Shown one piece after another: positions 24,615 to 34,257 of a DNA stretch of 64,000 nt. This DNA comes from Irpex lacteus (lineage: Eukaryota > Basidiomycota > Agaricomycetes > Polyporales > Irpicaceae): the NCBI GenBank assembly GCA_001986395.2, contig MQVO02000069.1:1-64000 (forward strand), read 5' to 3'. How positions within the stretch are numbered: the stretch's first letter is position 1; every line of letters begins with the position of its first letter. The notes below the pieces were generated by a model, which saw only the letters and a list, made by a program, of their open reading frames with translations, was not told the origin of the DNA and did not search any database. A program made the position numbers and the translations under genes.

Positions 24615-25408
24615 ATGGTCCTCGTCCTCATCATCGGCGACTTGCACATCCCTCATTGTGTACATGACTTACCGGCCAAGGTTAAGAAGCTTTTAGTTCC
24701 AGGAAAAATCCAGCAAATTCTCTGTACAGGTAACTTATGCGACAGGGAAACGTATGAGTACCTGCGGACAGTTTCACCGGATGTGCATGTGGTAAAGGGA
24801 GATTATGACGAGGTGAGTCCAACGTGAATATTCTCCAATATCATGCGCATGTCTGCTAACACTTCCGTAGAGTGCCCTACCTTTGTCTGTGACAGTGACA
24901 CACCCGCCCATAGTACGCATCGGTATCGTACACGGTCACCAAAGTGTACCTACCGGCGACCTGGATTCACTCAGCGCGATTGCAAGGCAGTTAGACGTCG
25001 ATGTTCAGCCCTGACACTCATACGTCTGTGCTCATGCTCTTTTACGTGGACGCCCTGCAACTATCTTGCTGCGGTCAGGTTTCAGGCTGTTGAATACGAT
25101 GGCCGCTTCTTCATGAATCCAGGGTCTGCAACCGGTGCATGGATCGGGAGTGTCAACGGGTAGTTCTTTTTATTGTATCAAAGGATGCTCATGCTCACTA
25201 CTTGCACAGCGATCCTACTCCACCATTTGCGTTGATGGATATTCAGGGCCCAGTCGTGGTGACTTACGTGTATCAGCTCATTGAGGGCGAGGTGAGGGTG
25301 GAGAAGATTGAGTATCGGAAGAACACCGAGGTGGTGAAGGAACCTCCGAAGACTTTACCCCAGAATATACCCTCCAGTCCACCACCCCATCAGCAAAGTG
25401 TATGGTAA
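24615..25408 (+). pseudogene. vps29: VPS29 retromer subunit with a frameshift at the metallophosphatase-like motif
   Basis: Four exons (24615-24812, 24871-25023, 25079-25159, 25210-25408) with intact GT-AG introns of 58, 55 and 50 nt encode VPS29. It starts [14 protein letters not shown] and continues [47 protein letters not shown] and [22 protein letters not shown]29 is the retromer subunit that recycles cargo from endosomes. Summed exon length is 631 nt, one over a multiple of three. The break lies at 25005-25010, where the conserved SGHTH segment should be. The frame hits TGA at 25012-25014, and the following bases read SPDTHT in the shifted frame, consistent with a 5-nt loss plus substitutions of the Gly-His pair. 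Everything else is well conserved, so it is a recent lesion or an assembly error. A second intact copy may exist elsewhere. Confidence 0.88.
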
Positions 25409-25822
25409 TTTGTATCAGTAGTTGATGTTGGATAAATTATCAGAGGTCAATACGTTATAATTTACCTCATGCTCTATTGACCTCAATTTCCCTCTCTTAG
25501 TATTGTTTGTATTCGCGCGCGACTTGCAAACGAAGCGACGTAGTAAGATGGTGTCAGATATCAGGCAGTCTCTTGTCCTCCGGCCTGTGTGGCCAACGAC
25601 CGAGCCCATATATGGCATGGACGTCCTTTGTGGCGCACAACTTATAGTGAGACCAACGATCACTTGTGCGCTGACACAACCCACTGGCACGCTGCAGGAC
25701 TTGACGATGCTACACATACTTAATAGTATCGTCTGATAACGCGGCTGGGTCTATGAAAAGCAAACGGTATGGTACACGAGGGCCTACAGCTCGAACCCCT
25801 CATTTTATCTAGGCAGCGACGC
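25409..25822. other. Convergent 3' flanks of VPS29 and the CCT3 fragment
   Basis: About 400 bp with no gene-like frame. Both neighbours end here. Confidence 0.5.
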
Positions 25823-26330
25823 TTAACTCTCAGGCATGTCTTCAGGGCCAGCCACGGGTGCTGCACTCTCGCGTTCCCTGTCCTTACGAGTGGCTTGCAC
25901 CACATCTTCCACACGCAACAGCACACGGGCAGCCTCAATGGCAGTTTTGAATGTTTGAATCTTCCAAGATGAGATAAGTACCGAGTGAAAATGCAGCAGG
26001 AAGATTCGTACCTTAACACTCGCGGACTCGTACAGGCCGTACTCTTTCAAGTTCATATCGACAATCTTACCGGCATCACCGTTGATACCCCAAGAATGTT
26101 CGCCATTCGCGTGCTTGGCCTGGAGGGGGAGGAATGTCAACGATAGCAGAGAATAGCAATAGCTAGAACGTACCCGGAGCTCAGTTAGTACACGAATAGC
26201 GTTGCCACCACTGTTCTGAACGAGTGTTCGAGGAATCACTTCTATGGCGTCCGCGACAGCTCTGAACGGCCAACCCTCGACACCCTGGATCGAACGCGCC
26301 TTCGCGTATTTGGGCGGACAATACCAGACA
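25823..26330 (-). pseudogene. cct3: CCT3 (chaperonin TCP-1 gamma) 3' fragment fused to Plavaka sequence
   Basis: Read on the minus strand, three exons with intact GT-AG introns give the last roughly 135 residues of CCT3: ARSIQGVEGWPFRAVADAIE, VIPRTLVQNSGGNAIRVLTELR, AKHANGEHSWGINGDAGKI, LKEYGLYESASVK, IQTFKTAIEAARVLLRVEDV, and a stop after EDMPES. CCT3 is one of eight subunits of the cytosolic actin/tubulin-folding chaperonin and is normally about 540 residues. The upstream 400 residues are absent; the sequence switches within about 10 bp of 26330 to Plavaka transposase in the same orientation. The retained part has no stop or frameshift, so capture or interruption is recent. No promoter or start belongs to it here. 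Confidence 0.88.
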
Positions 26331-26334
26331 AGAG

Positions 26335-26445
26335 CACTTGCTCTGGGTAGTCAGCGATGTAGGGACCAAGACTCCATATAACGCGCCTATAGTGGTCATC
26401 TGCGCACCTGACAACCACGGGGGTCACCATTCCAGAGCGCAGAGA
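26335..26445 (-). pseudogene. Plavaka transposase, small middle fragment
   Basis: The minus-strand frame reads MVTPVVVRCADDHYRR and then VIWSLGPYIADYPEQVLLSG, the motif that comes before the ADIHELL block in Plavaka-like proteins. It runs straight into the CCT3 fragment at about 26330. It belongs upstream of the C-terminal fragment found at 26560-27195, so the two are out of order and come from different copies or a rearrangement. Confidence 0.75.
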
Positions 26446-26559
26446 TTGTAGGATAAAGTGAAGCGATGTATGGAATAACTGACGACGGAACTTTCGAAAC
26501 TGAGGGTCATTTTCGTATTGACGGTCAGCTGTGATGATCAGCAGTCAACAAGGTTCATG

Positions 26560-27195
26560 AGCGTCATGATTTGAAGGTGGGATGAGATGTGTGGCCCAAA
26601 CTACATCTCGCGGGTTGAGAAAGCCAAACGCGTCTGGGTCATTGGAAGGAACGAATCCAATGCGAGGCAAGCGGCGGGTCTTGAAGCCAGACTTGTGCCG
26701 CATGTCTCGCCCGAGCCATAGTATCCATAGGAAGTCGACCCGCTGTTCATAAAAATCATCGCCTGCGCGTGTGGCGTACACATAGAAGATACCAATGATA
26801 CAGACGTATCAGCATGGATGTGCAAATTCCGCAGCATTGCCGTCATCCCTCTGAGATAGTAAGACCATATCAGCTTGTGTGCGTGGATTCAACGAATCTT
26901 CAAGTTGGTCTCGGCGTATATCGTAAGTTGTATAGTTTACCCTCATGACCTTATGACAATGGGTTATTCTTCAACATGATAGTGATTCGGTCTTCGTCTG
27001 TGAACGCGAGATTGTCGTGGTAGTCATCTCCTGACAAACGCGCGAGAATATGATCTTGCAGGCGTGGCAAGAAATCCTAAAGCACGTCGTTTCAGTGTAC
27101 AGCAATGACCTTGGCGGCTTCTATGCTCACCTGGATGGCACGATCCCCGAAGTTTTCTGCAAGCCACAATGAGAGGTTGATAGAATAGCGATTGC
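26560..27195 (-). pseudogene. Plavaka-like C-terminal domain, with internal stop
   Basis: From 27195 downward: NLSLWLAENFGDRAIQ, an intron, DFLPRLQDHILARLSGDDYH, FTDEDRITIM, VMRVNYTTYDIRRD, NPRTQADMV, then HPC-stop-YV, IIGIFYVYATR, VDFLWILWLGRDM, KTRRLPRIGFVPSNDPDAFG, FLNPRDVVWATHLIPP. This is the C-terminal module that follows the catalytic region in basidiomycete Plavaka proteins. A TGA replaces the Trp of the usual HPYWY motif. The same end piece occurs at 57787-58561, there with its tail. Confidence 0.8.
26574..26698. repeat. Duplicated block A (matches 58440-58561)
   Basis: About 122 bases nearly identical to 58440-58561 (visible differences such as GCGAGG versus GTGAGG). It covers the FVPSNDPDAFG part of the Plavaka tail. 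Confidence 0.9.
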
Positions 27196-27445
27196 TGTCA
27201 AAGTTTTTGGTGATTTTCGCCCGGCGGAGACGCAGCGAGAGGGTCTTGAGCGTTGAAAGGAAGAGCGATGGCCTCCTTTCCCTTCCATTCTCACTTTTTC
27301 AGACCCAACGCGCTCACCAAACGCACAGTACACATGCACCCACGATGGCGCCGGAGACCAAGACAAAGTTCTTCACCTAATCGATCTATTCCCTTCAACC
27401 CGATCTCTGTATTCCTTAGAACGGCTAGAAATGGGTCATCGACGG

Positions 27446-27731
27446 ACAGCATGCCGCTTATGTTCCTCGCCTGGTGCTGCTTTATATGAAGAAGCCCAGA
27501 GCGACGACACTATTGAAATGCCTCCTGCGACCAGGGGGCGCATCTGGATCACTGGCGGGGCTCAAAAAACTTAGCTTACGGCGTCGTCTAGTACGCCAGT
27601 AATCTTTGCCGTGCCCTCTGAACAACACCCCGACCGTTGCAAAGGAGGCCTCCCAATGAATCATACATTGAATCACCCAGTGAATCACCCATTGAATCAC
27701 CCAATGAATGACCCAATGAATCACCCGATGT
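27446..27731. repeat. Duplicated block B (matches 58562-58860) with minisatellite locus 2
   Basis: About 210 bases are almost identical to 58562-58770, followed in both places by tandem TGAATCACCC units (27655-27731 here). At the second site blocks A and B are adjacent, while here about 750 bp of further Plavaka and unassigned sequence separates them. Confidence 0.88.
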
Positions 27732-27845
27732 ATACATCTGTGTCGTCTCTGATCCATGATTACAAAAATCAGTTGTTGTTTGCAGAGATACTCCTGTACC
27801 AGTGTCAGAAGATATATAGCTACACCAGGCAATATGCGACTTGAC

Positions 27846-29019
27846 TTACTGCCATACTTCTCAACTACGCAGAGGAAGCAGTAAGCAATTGAAAACCCCA
27901 GGCGATTACTAGGGAGAACCCATGCCCCGAGACTCCTTCCGGTGGCATCGTCAACAATTCCGTATATCTGGAAACCTATTTTATACAACTTACCAGCCGC
28001 CACCCGTGCCCGGGCCTTCGTCACGGTAGTGGTGGTCTTCGGTGGTCAATAAATCCATAATCATCCGCACTTGCCATATCTGACACTGACCCATCATGAT
28101 ACAATTCCATTCCTAAAGCATGTGCACACTTCAGTGATCTCGAACTGCAACACTCGAATCTGGCCTGCCAGTCATTCCCCAACCACGTTACGACTTTGAC
28201 TCCCCCAGGACTCCGACTCCCCCAGTAGACACAGGTTACCGCCAAGTAAACTACTAATAACAAACTATCAGGGGATAATCCAAATGAAACCACATTGTCT
28301 GACCCACGATCACAGTGTTAGACTCCGACTCCCCCGGTAGCCTGAGGCGTAGAGCTCAGGATTATTGCCATAAGGGGCAATCACCAGCACTTGACTCCAG
28401 AGGGCACTGAGGCCTTAGGCTTAGACTACGCAAGATGTTTGACACGGAGCGAAGGGCGGCCTATTATTACCGCGACCGCGCAACCTACTTCAGAGGCCGT
28501 AAATCACGCAAGAGCGAATCGGAATCCTTCCATGTCTCCACCAATCCGGTTGTTCGACTCCCCCCGAGCATTTTTGTAGTATAGATAGATCGTGGCCATT
28601 GCAGACCAGCGTTCATGGATGCCGACGGGATACTTTGGAAAGCGTCGATTCTTCTTGCTGGTTGGTTCGCGCTGACTAAATCCCTCGGGATCATGTACAT
28701 GCATGACATCTGACACAATATGTCTGGGGAGATATGTCCAGAGGTTTTGTAACACAACGTGAATGCAAATCTGAGGTAGCACGTACTTGGCAATGTGCCT
28801 CCCAGTATTGAAGGCAACTTTGTGTTGGATCTTCAAGTTCTTTACGCCAGAGTGTTTAGAAGGATCCCGGCCCAGCTCGTCCAGAATGAGCTGCTCGGCT
28901 TCCTCTAAGGGCATGGTTTTGGCCGTGGTGCGGCTGCCGTAAATGCCTAGCTCCTTGCGTCGGCGTTTCACAGTAGATGCACTAGAAGGGTTCCACTCGC
29001 AGTTAACTATTGTAGCCAT
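27846..29019 (-). pseudogene. Integrase-core-like gene, split and truncated
   Basis: The N-terminal part (29019-28588) reads STVKRRRKELGIYGSRTT, EQLILDELGRDPS, VSDVMHVHDPEGFSQREP, PVGIHERWSA. The next part (27995-27846) continues KLYKIGFQIYGIVDDATGR, SLGAWVLPSNRLG, VVEKYG. Together these match a basidiomycete integrase-core family (RNase H fold with the Asp of YGIVDDATGR). A 590-bp insertion (27996-28587) and a small frameshift divide them, and the gene then runs into the TGAATCACCC minisatellite, losing its C-terminus. I cannot assign the catalytic triad fully. It lies directly downstream of the TET/JBP gene on the same strand. Confidence 0.7.
27996..28587. mobile_element. Unclassified 0.59-kb insertion in the integrase gene
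   Basis: Inferred from the interruption of the integrase frame between HERWSA and KLYKIGF. It contains repeated GACTCCGACTCCCCC strings (about 28199, 28210, 28323, 28556). I could not find terminal inverted repeats, TG...CA ends or a target duplication, so its nature is open. Confidence 0.5.
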
Positions 29020-29516
29020 GATGCTGAGCGGTTTATTATATTTACCTCATTTTGATTCCCTACTCCGCGAGCAAACGCTCCGATATCTGGCTATTGTTAG
29101 TTTTCTTCTCGCGGTGGTACTTCTCCAATGCCAAAATGAGCTGTTCATCATCTCCCTTTGCTATGTAAGAGGCTATCGAGTCAGCGTGATAAGAGGCCCT
29201 AACTTACGGACATCCCCGTGTTGGTTTTTTTCCCCTGACGGATTGCGATTCTGTGAATTCATAGGACTGGGAGAAGGGAGTTCCTGCGCACTAGCGGTGG
29301 TAGAGGTAAGAGAGCGACGCGCTTTATAATCACGCATCACGATCAAAGCAGAACTTTGACACATATACCTTGACTTCTCCACGCGCCGGTCTCCTTTGGA
29401 CGCTTTCAGCTATTCGTAGCATAAGAGGTAGCCCACAGCTAGCACACTCAATCGGTTTACTAAACGCTGTGATTACTATTATTCTGTATATTGCTGAGAC
29501 TAATTTGAAATGAATT
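29020..29516. other. Between the integrase and TET/JBP genes; no gene recognised
   Basis: About 500 bp, probably the 3' flank of the TET/JBP gene. A GT-donor-like site just before its stop codon leaves open a further 3' exon, but no conserved continuation was recognised. Confidence 0.4.
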
Positions 29517-31427
29517 TCACTGTTCATGAACCAGCCCACACCTGATGCGGTCTGCATGAAGCTCAGTGACAACAGAGTACATATTGACGGCCTCCTCCCA
29601 ACGAGCTGGGCCGTCTGCTTTTATCCTCGCTGCACCCTCTGGATCCTCTTTGACAAACGCCTTCCACCCACGAAAGCCGTACTTGACCCATCGGAAGAGG
29701 CCGCCTGCGGCATACAATGCGAAGGACTTACGTGTTTCTCCTTTCTGAATTGGGGTATTACCATGGGTGATGGTGCTGGATGGTAACAGAATTAGAGAAC
29801 CAGGGGGAAACTCGACCATGAAGCCGAGTTCACGCAGGATGAGGTGGCCGCCTTTAGTGGGATCAAAGTCCCCGAGGCTATACAGGGCGCACCAGCCTTG
29901 CGGTAGATTGCCTGCATCACGGTGTTCGTGGGTAATCACGCGGTCACCCAGGTTAAATGAAGCGGCAGGCCATATCGTGTTTGGGAAAGCCGGTGTCAGT
30001 TGAGGGTGCTGAGAATATAACGCGCCGAGAGTATCGCGGTAGTGCACGAACAGCTTCGGAGCATATTCGGCCATTGCCGCTAAACTCGCTCAGTAAGTAC
30101 TATGTCACTAGTTGGTCTGTAAAATTGAGTCGTACCCTGAGCAAATCTCACCATGCGGCGAAGGCTTGGGCTAAGCTTCAGGGCAGAGATGGCCTCTGCG
30201 TCAGCAGCCTTGTGTTTTAAGTTCCCTGGGGACTAGACACGATAAGACTATGCCCAGAAGCTTTGATTATTGGACGTACCTTTTGACCTCCACCGTGTGA
30301 GACGCCAGTAGCAAAGCAGGGGAAATCCCCCCTTCGCGTTCTGGTGGCGCCAGAGATGCGCTCATCGGCCTCACAGATGTCGCTCTCCGCTGTTTGCCAG
30401 CAGAGATCCCAGTCTGCACAACCGACTGGTCGTCCAGCAAGGACACAGAGCACCCGCTCGTTCTTGTCAACGAGCGCAATGGGATGCCTGTGAGAATGTG
30501 AGGAAGGTGGCAATGGAAGCGAATAGGCCGTACGCACTCGCCATCCCACTGCAGAAGTCGCAATCCCCCTCTTGTACCCTCAGCGAGAGCAGTGACTCTT
30601 TGCTTCGCGGGTTTTCGAACACCCACCCAGGCCCCATTTGCTGCGTCAAGCTGGCCGGCACCGATGATGGTATGGACGATGTCAGGCTTGCCGTGGTTCA
30701 CGGACCAGGCCAAGTTAATGGCAACGTTGGCGTTGAAGGGACCTTCGTGTAGACGGCTCTTCTTGTTTCTTTTGCGCTGCCTCTTCGCTTCTCTTGCCTT
30801 CTCTCTCTTCTTCTCAGCCCTCTCAAGTGTGTCGGCGGCGGCTAGAGGACACTGCGAGGCCCTGCTGTGGGTCGAGACTTCCTCATGATCGATGTTGGGG
30901 TCCTGCTGCTTCATCGCCTTGCTCTTCCGCTTCCGCTTTCGCTTTTTCAACGTGGCGTCCCCGCCGAAGTGTGAATGAGCTAGGCTTGTTGTGGAAGCCG
31001 AGACTTGAGCGGTCGTGGTTGCTGGGGCAGCGGGCGTGCAAAGGTCGTCCAGGCATGTGATGGGGTGCCCTTCGCAGTCCTCTTCGTCCTCGTCCTCTCG
31101 TTTTTCGTAAGCCTTACACGCTTCAGCCACTCCAACGTGCGCGTCGTAGTCCAAAGTGAGCACCCGTAGTTCGTGGAGTTGTAGAGGGATGTCGTATTCT
31201 CCATTGGTGTTTTTGCCTTCGTCGAATTCTTGCACAGAGCCCGAATCCACCTCTGCCACTGGATTCACGAGCTCGTTGACTGTAGAGTTATCGTCGGGAA
31301 CGTCCTTCTGCGTAAAGCGGCATGAGTTGGTTATTTTAGGTTGGCTTTGAGGGCGAGTAAGACTTCTAATGCAACGGCTGCAAGCCGAGTCGCAGAAGTG
31401 CCCTGTTAAGAGCCCTTTCTGCAACAT
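29517..31427 (-). CDS. TET/JBP family 2-oxoglutarate/Fe(II) dioxygenase
   Basis: Four exons (31427-30538, 30487-30280, 30232-30136, 30088-29517) with GT-AG introns of 50, 47 and 47 nt give 588 residues with no stop or frameshift. The catalytic half reads QWDGE-HPIALVD, RVLCVLAGRPVG, RRGDFPCFATGVSHGGGQ, SPGNLKH, FPNTIWPAASFNLGDR, then the metal ligands in THEHRDAGN (HxD) and STITHGNTPI (distal His) and the 2OG-binding Arg of GETRKSF. It ends with YAAGGLFRWV, typical of fungal TET/JBP proteins. The N-terminal third is acidic and then strongly basic (KKRKRKRKSK, EAKRQRKRNKK), consistent with nuclear entry and DNA binding. Relatives oxidise 5-methylcytosine in DNA. The start is the first Met of the open frame and is less certain than the core. 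It is transcribed away from the KDZ gene 2.8 kb off. Confidence 0.9.
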
Positions 31428-31600
31428 CAGGCTCTACAGTGCAATGAGTACAAGACGAGTCAAAGGAGTGCCGGGTTAGGGCCCTTCCTTTGTCATCAGG
31501 CAAGCCATGAGTGGGGCTGAGGCCCCCAGTGCGATAGCTGCGAGCCGAGTCTTGGAAGCACCTAGTTAAGGTACTTTCCTCAACATCAGGCTAGCCGTAC
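31370..31600. repeat. Degenerate tandem repeat over the TET/JBP start
   Basis: Three diverged units of about 70-90 bp each carry GCCGAGTC...AGT(G/A)CC...GTTA(A/G)G...CATCAGGC (about 31383, 31453, 31544). The first unit overlaps the proposed start of the TET/JBP frame, so it could be 5' untranslated or promoter sequence. Confidence 0.6.
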
Positions 31601-32569
31601 TATGCCCTGATTTACACCCGCCATGCCCCACCTGCATGAGGGTATAAGAGGGGGGGATGGGGGTCGTGGCAAAGCAGAAAGCCTGAAGAGCTGCAAGCAG
31701 AGCGCGGCATGACGGCCACCTGAGGATACCCAGCTGCAGAGTTCGTTTTGACCCTAGCTACAGCTGATAAGGAACCTCATTTGCAGAGCTAGGTCTAACT
31801 CTGGCGTCAGATTGTTGCTGACTCGTGCAGCCGCGACGTGTGCCACGGACATTACAGCCTTCATCTCAGCTGGAGCGGTACTCACCAATTTTTTGTATTG
31901 GCTGCGAGTCAGGACCATATTGTCAACGGAGTACCTTGAGCTGTAGTGAGCTTGGATGGACGCAATGGTGGTGGTGGTGACAGCAGTGGTGAGACACGTC
32001 CACGCGTACGGAAGGCGCGAGCAAAAGCTTCAAACACAATCACGTGAACGGTACGCCCGCAACAACTTCCCGATCAGGCAGGTATAGACTTGTCATCTCA
32101 ACCTTCGCGCTTAGAAGCCCACTCAATTGAATGATACGTGGCACAAGGTAAGCTGATGTGCATTGGCTGAGTCTCAGTTTATTTTGCTAACGATAATGCT
32201 TTCACAAATACTCTGGCGTTGGCCGTTTGAGCTTGAAACCTTCATTGGCCCCGCTGTGCGGCCAAACTCAAGGTACCCAACTCAGCCTCTTCTCTTAAAC
32301 ACACGCTGACATTCTCACTCCACACTCCACTTCACCACGCAGGGCTATGAGACCTCCCTTTCTGACTATGCCAACATGACCCAAGTTGAAGCCGCTGACC
32401 TCGACGAACTGGAGAATCACAAAAGCTTCGTCGTTAAACTCAAGTACGACGATCCGCAGCCTTATCATGCGCTCATTCGTCAACGACATCAGGGAAAAAT
32501 GTGATATCTCTCAGATCTCTGGAGACGATGGGAGCATCCCAGAGCACTCTGGAGCTCTGGGAGCTATCG
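31601..32569. other. No certain gene; possible promoter region
   Basis: GC-rich flank with a GGTATAAGAGG string at about 31650. A short frame near 32377-32505 has no recognised motif and may be an exon of the exporter-like pseudogene that follows. Confidence 0.35.
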
Positions 32570-33195
32570 CAATGTTTCCTAATGGAAGACAAGAAGTCCT
32601 CCAAGACCCGCTTCATCCAGTGCAAAAGACTGATGGCACTTGGCCGACTGCCAGTGTACGAGGTTCATGCGATCTATCGTGGAGTCGCGCACGATGAGCT
32701 TAGCGCAAAACGGGCAGGCCAAAATTGTACGCTCCACTCGAGGCACGACCGATCTACGGCTCTGTTACTCAGCTTATACTCTTGTTATGGACTGACACTT
32801 TGATCTGCCCCTTTACGTTTGGCGGCTTCTTGGTCGATATGTGGCTGGCTGGGTTCTTTGCGGTGTTCTTGGCTATTATGCCGAATGATGTTGTTGCGAG
32901 GGGTATGCCCGCGTCTTCGAGTGAGTTTTTATTCACTGTGATCATGCTCGGGACGCTGATTTTGATCGAACAGAGTCTGTGTCGTGATGTTGATTTCCTT
33001 CGTTGCACGACTCGCCCTCGGAAGCACCACAGGCAGGAATTTCTGCTACAATGCCATCGCATCTGCGAGCATTGCATCAATTCTTCCATGATTCCTCATC
33101 TGTGAGTGGCTACGGGGCTGTTGGTCGACGAGCTTTACTGACGTTCACATTAGTGAGCGGCTCACTGGAGCTTTATGCCCTCTCAGGGGAAGTTC
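32570..33195 (+). pseudogene. PRM10/ThrE-like membrane protein remnant
   Basis: The order LPVYEVHAIYRGVAHDELSA, then (after a 1-nt shift near 32720) LEARPIYGSVTQL, LICPFTFGGFLVDMWLAGF, then ISFVARLALG, FCYNAIASASIASILP matches the C-terminal half of fungal pheromone-regulated PRM10-type proteins, which carry ThrE/DUF1212-like transmembrane modules. A TGA replaces a conserved Gly after ILP, and an intron (about 33104-33152) would link FLI to LSGSLELYALS. So there is one frameshift and one nonsense change, and no N-terminal half. It lies between the divergent TET/JBP and KDZ genes on the KDZ strand. Confidence 0.65.
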
Positions 33196-34257
33196 GATGT
33201 TCAGTGACGTCCAACATCGATCACCGTCAACCACTACCGACCCACGCTGTCATGCGGTGTTTGCCGCAGGGAGTCCAGTGGCGCTCATCGATGGTCGATG
33301 GCGGCCGATGTTCTGCACTGAACACCACCGACCCTCGCACTCTCTCAGTCATTGTCGGCCACTGTCCCCCGATGGACCCTCATGGCTCCCAGTGGCGATC
33401 ACTAGACGTCACTACACCTGGTTCGGCCGTGCAATGATGTTCACCGGAGGTCGGTGAGTGCCATCGTAAGTAGTGTGAAGTTCAGTGACGACCGCTGACA
33501 CCCATCGTCTCTCGAAGGTTAGGTTCGCTGGTGCCCAATGAACATCAGCAGAGATCGTTGTACAAGACTGTATAACGGGCAGTGAGTCGATTTCAGTACA
33601 TCTTTTTGGTTACGCCCACTGACAGCCATTGGGTGTCAGTGTCCACTGGCGCCCATCAATGGACCGCCGTCCACTGTCGATCAGTGTCTGCTATTCACGT
33701 ACGTTCGTGTCAGCGCTATGCTTGATATTTCCAGTGTAACGATAGGCTTAATCTAATCTGTAGGACAGTGGCTACCACTGGCTACCACTGGCTATCACTA
33801 GCTCGAGTGCTATCATCGTCCGGTGGAAGGCACCGTCGTCAGTCCGTCGTCCGATGAGCGTCGTCGGGTGCACAGAACCCAACGATCGGTACGATCTATG
33901 TCTCGCCATGAGATCTGAGATTGTTGTGCGAGCTCCTGACGTTGTAAGTCTTGTGGACTGTTGTGTATAGACATCTCTACTAATGATACATATATGTAGT
34001 CTTCAAACTATATATGAGGTTTCATTATAGGCTTCGAAGATGTCAAAAGCTCAAGGTCCGCCGTGTGCCTACGTACTATCGTGGCAGACATGTGAGCAGA
34101 CGCTTACAACGTATGGTGTGTAGGATTTACTTCCGTACATATATCCTATTCGATCTTAGAGCCCAGACTGTCTTTAAAAGGTTTGAAATTTGCGACACCT
34201 GCTCCCTCCCCGTCTGTACAACGCACACCTTCCCTTGTCCTTCCCTCTCCCACCAAA
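33196..34257. repeat. Repeat-rich leader of the KDZ gene
   Basis: From 33200 to about 33860 the sequence is a patchwork of short recurring words such as CCACTG, GATGG and CAGTG(G/A)CG (including TGGCTACCACTGGCTACCACTGG at about 33770-33790). Similar words recur on the far side of the KDZ gene (36330-36540), partly inverted. This could be the subterminal repeats of a transposon, but no exact TIR was found. A CT-rich stretch directly before the ATG at 34258 looks like a fungal core promoter. Confidence 0.45.

Noticed and set aside
27996..28587. Solo LTR
   Set aside because: The insert lacks TG...CA ends and a 4-6-bp target duplication as far as can be read.
30498..31350. Plus-strand frames antisense to the TET/JBP gene
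   Set aside because: They mirror the charged N-terminal exon of the minus-strand gene and have no motifs or splice logic of their own.
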